Shown: positions 37,135 to 45,209 of the stretch, piece after piece
Position numbering within the stretch: position 1 is the first letter of the stretch
Layout: each line of letters starts with the position of its first letter
DNA from: Crocosphaera chwakensis CCY0110
GTDB taxonomy: Bacteria; Cyanobacteriota; Cyanobacteriia; Cyanobacteriales; Microcystaceae
Reading direction: 5' to 3'
NCBI RefSeq assembly: GCF_000169335.1
Contig: NZ_AAXW01000015.1
Location: 1 to 64,000 of the forward strand
DNA: 64,000 bases
The notes under the pieces: generated by a model
Told to the model about the DNA's origin: nothing
The model's input: the letters and a program-made list of their open reading frames with translations, nothing else
The model's database searches: none
Position numbers and translations under genes: made by a program

Positions 37135-40128
37135 TTAATTTGGATTATTGTTTAGTGCTGATGCTAAATTATTTGGAGCTAAACTATCTTTTATTCTCAC
37201 AGAAACAAAGTTATTAAAGGGTAGAGAATTGATAGGTAAAGGAGTCTCAGAAAAACTTGAACGGATGTTAAGGTTGGGAATCGTTTCTGTATTATTACGA
37301 GTTAGTTTAGTTGTTGTATTGGAAGCTAAAGAAATAGTCGGCTTGTCTTCTGGTTCAACGATGGGTGCAATATTAGTAATTTCTAACTCAAAGCTGGTGG
37401 TAACTCGCTCTCCATGAGCATCGATTACGGTTAAAGTAGCAGTATAAGTACCGTTATGGGGAAAGCTATGAGTAACCACCTGACCTGTCAACCGTGTGCC
37501 ATCGCTTAATTCCCAAATATAGGTCAGGGTATCGCCTCCAGCATCCGTTGCAGTTGCTCTGAGTACCGTTTTATTACCTTCTATTACTTCAGAAATGATG
37601 TCAATGTCTGCAATTTCTGGGAGGGCGTTATTTACAGTAACTGTAATGGTGCTTGGGATGGTTTGAGTGCCGTTACCATCGGTAAGGATGTAGGTAAAGG
37701 TATCTGTACCAACAAATCCAGCTTTTGGAGTGTAAATAAAGGTTCCGTTTTCTGCAATATTAACGGTTCCATTTTCAGCAGGGGTTTGAATTTGGATGGT
37801 ATAGGTTTGCAGAATTTCTTCTAAATTGCTGTTATCGGGGAAAATCTGAATAACCGTAGATTGTCCTTGAGTAAGGGTAACAGGATTATTAACAGTGATG
37901 GGGGAAATCTCCCGTTGTATGATTACATCATCAATTAAGACGCGACTATCGTTATCGCCAAAGCCAAGTAAGTCGAAGTAAAGGGTAGCTTCTGTACCTG
38001 GGGTTAAGTGGCTAATATCGATGGAGAAGGTACGGGGAGAATTGTCTGTACCATGAGTAAGTTGAATGTCATTTCCTAAGTAAGTTGTACCTGTGTTTTG
38101 GAGGTTAAAGAAGGCATCGGTGAAGCTGAGTTCATCAATGGTATCGACTAAGGAGGTGAGGCTATGAGCATCGAGAAGGGCGACTTCAAAGGCATCACTG
38201 GGGAAGGATTGGGTCGTCCCAAGTTGGGCATCGACCAGGGTAAATTGTAGGGTTTTTGCACCTTCGGGGATGATGAAGGTTTGGCTGAGGTTGCTGAGGA
38301 ATGGTGAACCTTCTGTAAGTAGTGCTTGACCGTTCAGGATGGTGGTTGCGCCTCTGGTTTTCCACCCAAAGTTGGGGTGGTAGGGGTCGGAGATATTGAA
38401 GTTGCCGTTGGCGATCGCAGCTAATAATGGAGTCGATGTTAGCAATGCTTCTAAACTACCTTCTGCCTTCTGCCCTCTGCCTTCTGCCTTCAAAATAGCT
38501 TTTAATATCTCAATATCTATATCTGAGGGCAGTTTACGGATACCTGGGGCAAGGTGAGTGTTGAGGAGATCGTAGGGGTGTGCGTGGTTATCAAGGTGTT
38601 CGCCGTGTAGGGTTGCATGGTCATGATGCAGGTGGTCAAAGGGTTCGTAACCTTCGATGAAACCGTAGAGGTGGGCGATTTCATGGAGAACGGTGGTGAG
38701 AAGGTCGTATTTGCCGTAAGCGTCGGAGTTGGGGGTAGCATTGTAGGCAAATTCTGAATTCTGAACTGCGAACTCTGAACTCTCAAATGGGGTGGAGTCG
38801 ATGAACCAACCGACTCCGTTGGCGTTGTAGTTGATGAGGATGGTTCCTGCGTTGGGGCGACCGAAGGGGTCGAAGCCTGTGATGGTGGCTTCGGCGAGAT
38901 GTCCTGTGGGTAGGTCGGTTATTTGGAAGGTGATGTCTAGTGAGGTTTCTGATTGGAGTAAGTTTGACCAGATGTTGGTTGCAGTATTATTTAAGTTGTT
39001 TATTACTTCAGGGGTTGAATGATGAATAGAGCCGAATTGCTGAGAAGATATGAGGCTGGAGAACGGGGTTTTTCTGGAGTTGATTTGAGAGGAATTCACA
39101 TGGGAACTGAATATCCTGGGGATATCGATGAGATTTTCAATGGTGTTAATTTTAGGAATGCCAATATGGCAAATTCGATTTTGACCCAAATATGGTTGAT
39201 TAACGCTGACCTGAGCAGTATCAATCTCGAAGGGGCTGATTTGAGAGGAAGTCTTCTGCTGAATGCCAAACTTCGGAATGCTAATCTTCGAGGCTCTGAT
39301 TTGACTGGGGCTGACTTGACTGATGCCGATCTGACCAATGCTGATCTGACCAATGCCGATCTCAGATATACTATTTTGGTCGGTGCAAATCTCCGAGGAG
39401 CGGATTTGACTGGGATTATTACTCAAAGCAATCACTTCGATAGTAGTATCTTTCACTTGACTACTATGCCCAATGGCACAATCGAAAGCAGTAGTTCCAA
39501 AGTTATTGATGCCACAGAATTGCTTGGACGTTACGCCGAGGGAGAGCGGTATTTTGAAGAATTTATCTTGTATCGTGCTGATCTGAGTGGGGCTGACCTC
39601 AGATCTCTTGAATGGGGTGGTAGATTCACTCATGTTAATTTTAGTAGAGCCAACTTGAGTCACGCTTCTGTTTGGCCTACTCGTTTTATTTTCTGTAATT
39701 TGAGTGGTGCGATTCTCAACAGATGCTATCTCGGTTCTGCTGTAATTGCTTTTTCTGATTTGCGAGGAGCGACAGGAGAGATGATCGATTGTGACGCCCT
39801 TAGGTTGATCGATGTTAATTGGCAAGGAGCTAATTTGACTAGCACTTGTGGGAACGGAAAATTCAGTCCCTCTTGCTACAATTCCATTAGAGAAGACGGG
39901 AGTTTTGTCAACGGTTGGAGTTGATGAGATAAATAGCGTTGTGTTATTTTCTAAATTGTTTTGAGCCTGAGATAAATCAAAAGAATTGTTACTTATCTCA
40001 GCTAGAAGAGATGCAGATGCTGCCTGAAAATGATGTTTGTTTTTGAGGTCACGTCGAATCTCTTCAGGAACATTAGTGCGATCGCCGATCTCGTAGGTTG
40101 GGTAGAGGAACGAAACCCAACAAAACAA
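37135..40128 (-). CDS. Secreted metalloprotease-like protein with cadherin-like and PKD domains
   Basis: Long frame of 997 codons. The C-terminal two thirds look real: a zinc protease-like region with HEIAHLYGF (H482 and H486; the third ligand position is Glu instead of the usual His/Asp), a His-rich loop, a cadherin/VCBS-like repeat (about 755-840) and a PKD domain (about 850-930). Residues 69-370 lie antisense to a complete pentapeptide-repeat gene and have no recognisable domain. The first residues are read from a REP palindrome. The true start is therefore unknown. No signal peptide was seen at the open end. Two heptamer-repeat patches are embedded in frame. Confidence 0.65.
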   Translation of the reverse strand: MFCWVSFLYPTYEIGDRTNVPEEIRRDLKNKHHFQAASASLLAEISNNSFDLSQAQNNLENNTTLFISSTPTVDKTPVFSNGIVARGTEFSVPTSASQISSLPINIDQPKGVTIDHLSCRSSQIRKSNYSRTEIASVENRTTQITENKTSRPNRSVTQVGSTKINMSESTTPFKRSEVSPTQISTIQDKFFKIPLSLGVTSKQFCGINNFGTTAFDCAIGHSSQVKDTTIEVIALSNNPSQIRSSEICTDQNSISEIGIGQISIGQIGISQVSPSQIRASKISIPKFGIQQKTSSQISPFEIDTAQVSVNQPYLGQNRICHIGIPKINTIENLIDIPRIFSSHVNSSQINSRKTPFSSLISSQQFGSIHHSTPEVINNLNNTATNIWSNLLQSETSLDITFQITDLPTGHLAEATITGFDPFGRPNAGTILINYNANGVGWFIDSTPFESSEFAVQNSEFAYNATPNSDAYGKYDLLTTVLHEIAHLYGFIEGYEPFDHLHHDHATLHGEHLDNHAHPYDLLNTHLAPGIRKLPSDIDIEILKAILKAEGRGQKAEGSLEALLTSTPLLAAIANGNFNISDPYHPNFGWKTRGATTILNGQALLTEGSPFLSNLSQTFIIPEGAKTLQFTLVDAQLGTTQSFPSDAFEVALLDAHSLTSLVDTIDELSFTDAFFNLQNTGTTYLGNDIQLTHGTDNSPRTFSIDISHLTPGTEATLYFDLLGFGDNDSRVLIDDVIIQREISPITVNNPVTLTQGQSTVIQIFPDNSNLEEILQTYTIQIQTPAENGTVNIAENGTFIYTPKAGFVGTDTFTYILTDGNGTQTIPSTITVTVNNALPEIADIDIISEVIEGNKTVLRATATDAGGDTLTYIWELSDGTRLTGQVVTHSFPHNGTYTATLTVIDAHGERVTTSFELEITNIAPIVEPEDKPTISLASNTTTKLTRNNTETIPNLNIRSSFSETPLPINSLPFNNFVSVRIKDSLAPNNLASALNNNPN
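38459..38490. repeat. Heptamer repeat inside the metalloprotease gene (CTTCTGC type)
   Basis: Four or more CTTCTGC-like units, encoding KAEGRGQKAEG on the minus strand in the middle of the protein. The array belongs to the same family as those at 1758-1778 and 62489-62516. Confidence 0.75.
38752..38786. repeat. Heptamer repeat inside the metalloprotease gene (TTCTGAA/CTCTGAA type)
   Basis: Five 7-mers, TTCTGAA twice, CTGCGAA, CTCTGAA and CTCTCAA, encoding SSEFAVQNSEF on the minus strand. It is related to the CTCCGAA patch at 4628-4648. Confidence 0.75.
39019..39924 (+). CDS. Pentapeptide-repeat protein
   Basis: A 301-aa protein with a run of A(D/N)LXX repeats (about residues 60-140 and again 185-240), which fold as a right-handed quadrilateral beta-helix. 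The segments AELLRRYEAGERGFSGVDL and later TELLGRYAEGERYFEE show an internal duplication of the repeat-cap motif. Function is unknown. It lies entirely antisense to the metalloprotease frame with codons in register. It uses no TTA, CTA or TCA codons, unlike neighbouring genes. No good ribosome site was seen. Confidence 0.72.
   Translation: MMNRAELLRRYEAGERGFSGVDLRGIHMGTEYPGDIDEIFNGVNFRNANMANSILTQIWLINADLSSINLEGADLRGSLLLNAKLRNANLRGSDLTGADLTDADLTNADLTNADLRYTILVGANLRGADLTGIITQSNHFDSSIFHLTTMPNGTIESSSSKVIDATELLGRYAEGERYFEEFILYRADLSGADLRSLEWGGRFTHVNFSRANLSHASVWPTRFIFCNLSGAILNRCYLGSAVIAFSDLRGATGEMIDCDALRLIDVNWQGANLTSTCGNGKFSPSCYNSIREDGSFVNGWS
40097..40121. repeat. REP palindrome, 3' side of the RAYT gene
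   Basis: Arms GTTGGGT and ACCCAAC with the conserved core GAGGAACGAA. Same orientation as the copy at 40767-40791. Confidence 0.8.
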
Positions 40129-40137
40129 TATAAGAAA

Positions 40138-40680
40138 TTACTCCATCCCAACAGAAACATCAAAAACAGGGATTTCTGAACTTCCCCAGTTAACATCATA
40201 AACACCGCGCTGCACATAACGATGAAAACTGGAATATTCCCAATCTTTTGGACGTGAAACTAACCCATGATGCACGGGATTATAATGAATATAATCAGCA
40301 TGATTAATAAAATCTTCTTCATCTCGGATTAAATGTTCCCAAAATCGTCTTTGCCAGATAGCCCTCTCTTGTTTACTCTGTCTTGAAGTTGAAATATTTC
40401 CTTGATATTTGCGATCGCATTGACAACTAAACCAACTTTTAATTAAACGCCAACGAGTCGAAAACTCAGCATCACCTTGGGGTAACGTCCAAATACAATG
40501 AAGATGGTTAGGTAAAATAACAATGGCATCAATAATGAAAGGATGTTTTTCTATGACTCTACGAAATGAATCTCGCAATAATACTATATTTTCTGCTTCA
40601 CAGAGAAATGAGCGTCTATTATGGGTAACTAAGGTAAAAAAATAACTACTTCCTGGTTGTTTTGCCCGACGATATTGCAT
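40138..40680 (-). CDS. REP-associated tyrosine transposase (RAYT, IS200-like Y1)
   Basis: A 180-aa HUH single-strand transposase. The HUH pair is in PNHLHCIW (about 102-109) and the catalytic Tyr is in the helix DYIHYNPVHHGL (about 137-148). RAYTs cut and rejoin REP palindromes; two REP copies flank this gene and a third is at 4657-4684. The gene appears intact and may be domesticated. Confidence 0.9.
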   Translation of the reverse strand: MQYRRAKQPGSSYFFTLVTHNRRSFLCEAENIVLLRDSFRRVIEKHPFIIDAIVILPNHLHCIWTLPQGDAEFSTRWRLIKSWFSCQCDRKYQGNISTSRQSKQERAIWQRRFWEHLIRDEEDFINHADYIHYNPVHHGLVSRPKDWEYSSFHRYVQRGVYDVNWGSSEIPVFDVSVGME

Positions 40681-40766
40681 AAATTAATCATAATTAAGAT
40701 GCTATGAGTTGGATTTTGTTTCCTTCAACTATCGCTCAGGACAAGCCTCTAGGTAATTTACTATAA

Positions 40767-40791
40767 GTTGGGTTAAGGAACGAAACCCAAC
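40767..40791. repeat. REP palindrome, 5' side of the RAYT gene
   Basis: GTTGGGTT and AACCCAAC arms around AAGGAACGA. It is flanked by a 9-bp direct repeat CTAGGTAAT (about 40749 and 40792). Confidence 0.8.
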
Positions 40792-40814
40792 CTAGGTAAT
40801 GCTCGTATTGTGAA

Positions 40815-41510
40815 TTATACTTGTCCATAAACAGGAATAGCTGCACCTCGAAGATCCTTAGCCTCTTCAGACGCAAGAAAACAAATAACCTGCGCTAAAG
40901 AATCAGGAGAAACCCATTTTGACGCATTTTCTTCCCCCATTGCTTCGCGGTTGGCAGGGGTATCGATAACACTAGGAAGCACACTATTAGCCGTAATATT
41001 ATACTCTTTTGTCTCTTCTGCAATGGACTTAGTTAACGCAACTACACCGGCTTTAGAAGCGCAATAAGAAGCTAAATTTGCATCGGGTTGCACCGCACCA
41101 CGAGACCCGACTGTGACAATTCTGCCATATCCTGATTTGTACATCGCACCTAAACAATATTTACACAGTAAAAACGTGCTATTAAGGTTTAAATCAATAG
41201 AAGATTTCCAGTCTTCATAGGATTGTTGATGAGTTTCTCCCATAGAAAAACCTCCCATAAGATGGATTAAAATATCAACTTTATTTAAGTCATTTACTAA
41301 CTGTTTAACTACATTTTCATCTAATAAATCCGCTTTAACAAAACGAATTTTCTCAAAATCTGTCGGAGCTAATTTATCCTTAAGACGCTTAACCTCCGTT
41401 TCATCTCGATAGGGAATGGTTACCTTTGCCCCTTGCTTAATGACTTCTGGCGTTACCCCTAATCCTAATCCTCCAGTTCCGCCAGTTAATAAAACTTGTT
41501 TACCTTCCAT
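40815..41510 (-). CDS. SDR family oxidoreductase
   Basis: A 231-aa SDR: TGGTGGLG cofactor loop, a YGRIVTVGS catalytic Ser, YCASK Tyr/Lys and the C-terminal LRGAAIPVYGQ. The usual NNAG motif is replaced by HLMGGF, so it belongs to a divergent branch. Substrate unknown. It stands alone. Confidence 0.88.
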   Translation of the reverse strand: MEGKQVLLTGGTGGLGLGVTPEVIKQGAKVTIPYRDETEVKRLKDKLAPTDFEKIRFVKADLLDENVVKQLVNDLNKVDILIHLMGGFSMGETHQQSYEDWKSSIDLNLNSTFLLCKYCLGAMYKSGYGRIVTVGSRGAVQPDANLASYCASKAGVVALTKSIAEETKEYNITANSVLPSVIDTPANREAMGEENASKWVSPDSLAQVICFLASEEAKDLRGAAIPVYGQV

Positions 41511-41812
41511 AATTAATATTATTCATACTGTCTTCTATCTATTGACTAATATAACGTTAATAACTACATCTTCCCAAGGGTGTATTTTCCAATACATTGC
41601 TTGCAAAATTTTTCAGATTTAGTCAATTCTTTTTTTAATTAATTTGACAACACCTATAAAACTATGGTAAATCTTAACAAAAAATAACATCACTCATGAT
41701 TGAGAATAACACTTTAGACATACAAAGAGGTGTGTGTGTAGGTTAGATAATACAAGATAGTATTAACCTTTGCTTCGACTATTACAAGAAAACGATTAAC
41801 TAGGAGGAATTT

Positions 41813-43102
41813 ATGAATAACGTACTTTCGATTATCCTTGGTGGTGGCGCAGGAACAAGACTTTATCCCCTCACCAAAACCAGAGCTAAACCTGCTGTTC
41901 CCCTAGCGGGAAAACACAGATTAATTGATATTCCTATTAGTAATTGTATTAATTCTAGTATTCACAAAATATATGTCTTAACCCAATTTAATTCTGCTTC
42001 ACTCAATCAACATATTTCTCGTTCTTACAACTTTTCAGGATTTCAGCAAGGATTTGTAGAAATATTAGCAGCCCAACAAACTCCAGAAAATATGAATTGG
42101 TTCCAGGGAACCGCCGATGCTGTCAGACAATATTTATGGTTGTTTGATCGAGCAGAAGCGGATGAATATTTAATCCTTTCCGGGGATCATTTATATCGCA
42201 TGGACTATCGTGATTTTATTCAACATCATCGAGAAACAAACGCAGATATTAGCCTATCAGTGCTTCCTGTGGATGAAAAACAAGCCTCTAGTTTTGGTTT
42301 AATGAAAATTGATGATACTGGTCGTATTATTGACTTCCAGGAAAAACCCAAAGGGGACGATCTCAAACGGATGCAAGTCGATACCACAACCCTCGGACTT
42401 TCAGCAGAAGAATCTAAAATTAAGCCCTATATTGCCTCAATGGGGATTTATCTATTTAAGCGAGAAGTGTTGATTGATTTACTAAAACAACAGCCAGACT
42501 GTACCGATTTTGGTAAAGAAATTATTCCCAATGCGATTAAAGACTTGAATATACAAGCCTATCTCTTCAATGATTATTGGGAAGATATCGGAACCATCGA
42601 AGCCTTTTTCAACGCCAACTTAGCCCTAGCTAAACAGCCTAACCCTTCCTTTAGCTTTTATGATAAAGCTGCTCCTATCTACACCAGAGCGCGTTATTTA
42701 CCCCCTACCAAACAACAAAAATGTCAAGTCATCGAGTCGATGATTAGCGAGGGTTGTATCTTAAAAGAGTGTTATATCGAAAATTCTGTCATCGGTATTC
42801 GTTCTCGCATTGATTCGGGTTGCACTATCAAAAATGTCTTACTTATGGGAGCAGATTATTATCAATCTGATTTTGAAAATGAAGGAGATTGTTCCTTAGA
42901 AAACATTCCCATCGGTATCGGGTCTAATACCACCATTGACCACGCCATTATTGATAAAAATGCTCGCATTGGCTGCAACGTCAAAATTATTAACAAAGAT
43001 AATGTTAGTGAAGCCGAAAAAGAAGACCAAGGCTTTTATATTCGCAGTAATATCATCACCATTTTAAAGGATGCAGTCATTCCTCACGATACGGTCATCT
43101 AA
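41813..43102 (+). CDS. glgC: Glucose-1-phosphate adenylyltransferase
   Basis: Makes ADP-glucose for glycogen in the cytosol, normally activated by 3-phosphoglycerate. At 429 aa it is full length: GGGAGTRLYPLTKTRAKPAVP nucleotide loop, FQGTADAVRQY, SGDHLYRMDY and DYWEDIGTIEAF, with a left-handed beta-helix C-terminus. It has AGGAGG before the ATG and lies 44 bp upstream of the transketolase-like gene. Together they may channel Calvin-cycle carbon. Confidence 0.96.
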   Translation: MNNVLSIILGGGAGTRLYPLTKTRAKPAVPLAGKHRLIDIPISNCINSSIHKIYVLTQFNSASLNQHISRSYNFSGFQQGFVEILAAQQTPENMNWFQGTADAVRQYLWLFDRAEADEYLILSGDHLYRMDYRDFIQHHRETNADISLSVLPVDEKQASSFGLMKIDDTGRIIDFQEKPKGDDLKRMQVDTTTLGLSAEESKIKPYIASMGIYLFKREVLIDLLKQQPDCTDFGKEIIPNAIKDLNIQAYLFNDYWEDIGTIEAFFNANLALAKQPNPSFSFYDKAAPIYTRARYLPPTKQQKCQVIESMISEGCILKECYIENSVIGIRSRIDSGCTIKNVLLMGADYYQSDFENEGDCSLENIPIGIGSNTTIDHAIIDKNARIGCNVKIINKDNVSEAEKEDQGFYIRSNIITILKDAVIPHDTVI

Positions 43103-43146
43103 CAGCTTGAAAACGCACTTAATAACCATACATAGAGAATAATTAA

Positions 43147-45063
43147 ATGGCAACCCAAACCTTTCCTATCGATTTAACCGCTTATCAACCCCTAAATTTA
43201 GATCCCACGCAACCCAAATTAAGCCAACAACAAAAAGAAACTCTCAAACATAATATTCAACTGTGTCGAGATGTGATTATTTTCTTCACCGCCACCGGAG
43301 CAGCTAAAGGCGTAGGTGGCCATACTGGAGGACCTTATGACACCGTTCCAGAAGTGATGATTCTCGATGGTTTATTTAGAGGTGCGCCAAATAAATTTGT
43401 ACCTATTTTCTTCGATGAAGCAGGCCATCGAGTCGCCACTCAATACCTGATTTCAACCCTACGGGGTCAATTACCGGCCGAGAAACTACTCCATTATCGA
43501 GAAGCTTATTCAAAACTCCCCGGACACCCAGAATTAGGGTTAACCCCAGGGGTTCAATTTAGTTCCGGACGCTTGGGCCATATGTGGCCTTATGTGAATG
43601 GAATAGCAATGGCGAACCCGAATAAAATTGTCTTCTGTTTAGGGTCTGATGGTTCCCAACAAGAAGGAAACGACGCAGAAGCAGCGCGGTTGGCTGTGTC
43701 TCAGAATCTCAACGTTAAATTAATTATCGATGATAACGATGTAACCATCGCTGGCCACCCGTCTGAGTATCAAAAAGGCTTTGATGTCGGTCGAACCTTA
43801 GAAGGTCACGGACTGACCACTTTGACTGGGGAAGGGGAAGACATAGAAAGTCTCTACGATCGCATTTACCGAGCCATTAGTAACGATGGACCGATGGCCG
43901 TGATTAATAAGCGTAAAATGTCTGTAGGAGTTGAGGGTATTGAAGGAACCCCCGAAGGCCATGACGTGATTCCTGTCGATGCAGCGATCGCCTATTTAGA
44001 AAATCGGGGTCATAAAGAAGCGGTTGACTATCTCAAAAGCATTTCTAAAGCAAAAAATCCCTACACTTATATAGGATCAACCGAAGAAGTGGGATCAAAC
44101 CGTAATATTTTCGGAGATACGGTGGTTTCTATCTTAGATTCCATGAGCGATCAAGACCGCAAAAACAAAATTATGTGTATTGATAATGATTTAGAAGGAT
44201 CTTGCGGTTTAAAACAGATTCGTAAAGCCTATCCTGATATCTTTGTCAGTGGGGGTATTATGGAACGGGGTAACTTCTTAGCGGCCGCTGGTTTTGGTAT
44301 GGAAGCAGGGAAACAAGGGATTTATGCTACTTTCAGTGCTTTTCTAGAAATGTGCGTTTCTGAGATTAGTATGGCCCGACTGAATGGCTCTAATGTACTG
44401 TGTCATTTTTCCCATTCAGGAATCGACGATATGGCGGATAATACCTGTCACTTCGGCATCAATAATATGTTTGCTGATAACGGACTCGAAGAAGGAGACG
44501 AAACCCGTCTTTATTTTCCCGGTGATCCAGGACAGATGATCGCCTGTGTCAAAGCAGTATTTAATGATCCAGGGTTACGATTTATCTTTTCCACTCGTTC
44601 TAAGGTTCCTCATCTTTTAGATAGCAATGGGAATAAACTCTATGGAGAGGATTATCAATTTACCCCTGGAAAAGACGAAGTAATACGGGAAGGAACTGCC
44701 GGTTATGTGGTTAGTTTTGGGGAATGTCTCTATCGTGCTTTAGATGCGGTAGAACAGTTAAAACAAGAGGGTTTAGATATCGGTTTAATCAATAAATCTA
44801 CTTTAAACGTGGTGGATGAAGAGATGATGAAAAAAATCGGTCAGTCTCCTTTAGTGATGGTGGTTGAAGCATTTAACCGTCGTACCGGACTGGGTAGCCG
44901 TTTCGGAACTTGGTTATTAGAACGGGGTTATACGCCTAAATATGCCCATTTAGGAACCTATCAAGAAGGTTGTGGGGGTTTATGGGAACAATACCCCTAC
45001 CAAGGACTTGATCCCAAGGGTATTATTAGTCATGTTAAGGCTTTATCCAAAGGCATCAATTAA
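43147..45063 (+). CDS. Transketolase-like TPP enzyme
   Basis: A 638-aa two-half thiamine diphosphate enzyme. The TPP motif GSDGSQQEGNDAEAARLA lies at about 167-184. HVxTGGxPxx-like GHTGGPYDTVPEVM is near the start, and the pyrimidine-binding half has FAAAGFGMEAG and ATFSAFLEMCVSE. It is transketolase C-terminal-domain related but distinct from the canonical Calvin-cycle Tkt; the substrates are uncertain. It forms a pair with glgC. Confidence 0.85.
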   Translation: MATQTFPIDLTAYQPLNLDPTQPKLSQQQKETLKHNIQLCRDVIIFFTATGAAKGVGGHTGGPYDTVPEVMILDGLFRGAPNKFVPIFFDEAGHRVATQYLISTLRGQLPAEKLLHYREAYSKLPGHPELGLTPGVQFSSGRLGHMWPYVNGIAMANPNKIVFCLGSDGSQQEGNDAEAARLAVSQNLNVKLIIDDNDVTIAGHPSEYQKGFDVGRTLEGHGLTTLTGEGEDIESLYDRIYRAISNDGPMAVINKRKMSVGVEGIEGTPEGHDVIPVDAAIAYLENRGHKEAVDYLKSISKAKNPYTYIGSTEEVGSNRNIFGDTVVSILDSMSDQDRKNKIMCIDNDLEGSCGLKQIRKAYPDIFVSGGIMERGNFLAAAGFGMEAGKQGIYATFSAFLEMCVSEISMARLNGSNVLCHFSHSGIDDMADNTCHFGINNMFADNGLEEGDETRLYFPGDPGQMIACVKAVFNDPGLRFIFSTRSKVPHLLDSNGNKLYGEDYQFTPGKDEVIREGTAGYVVSFGECLYRALDAVEQLKQEGLDIGLINKSTLNVVDEEMMKKIGQSPLVMVVEAFNRRTGLGSRFGTWLLERGYTPKYAHLGTYQEGCGGLWEQYPYQGLDPKGIISHVKALSKGIN

Positions 45064-45072
45064 TTGATAGTA

Positions 45073-45112
45073 TAGGGGTCAACACTGAGCAGAATCGAAG
45101 CATTGATCCCTA
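45073..45112 (+). terminator. Candidate 3' hairpin of the glgC-transketolase pair
   Basis: TAGGGGTCAA pairs with TTGATCCCTA (10 bp, one G-U pair) around a 20-nt loop. No long T-run follows, so it may be a stabiliser rather than a full terminator. Confidence 0.55.
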
Positions 45113-45209
45113 CAAAAATGTGTAAATATGATTAGTTCCAAAACTTATCATTTAATAAAAAAGAGATTACACTACCATAAATCTTTGAGTTCAATATCTT
45201 AATAAGTTA

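Noticed and set aside
40081..40128. Start of the metalloprotease at 40128
   Set aside because: The first residues are read from a REP palindrome, so the true start is likely further inside, though none could be fixed.
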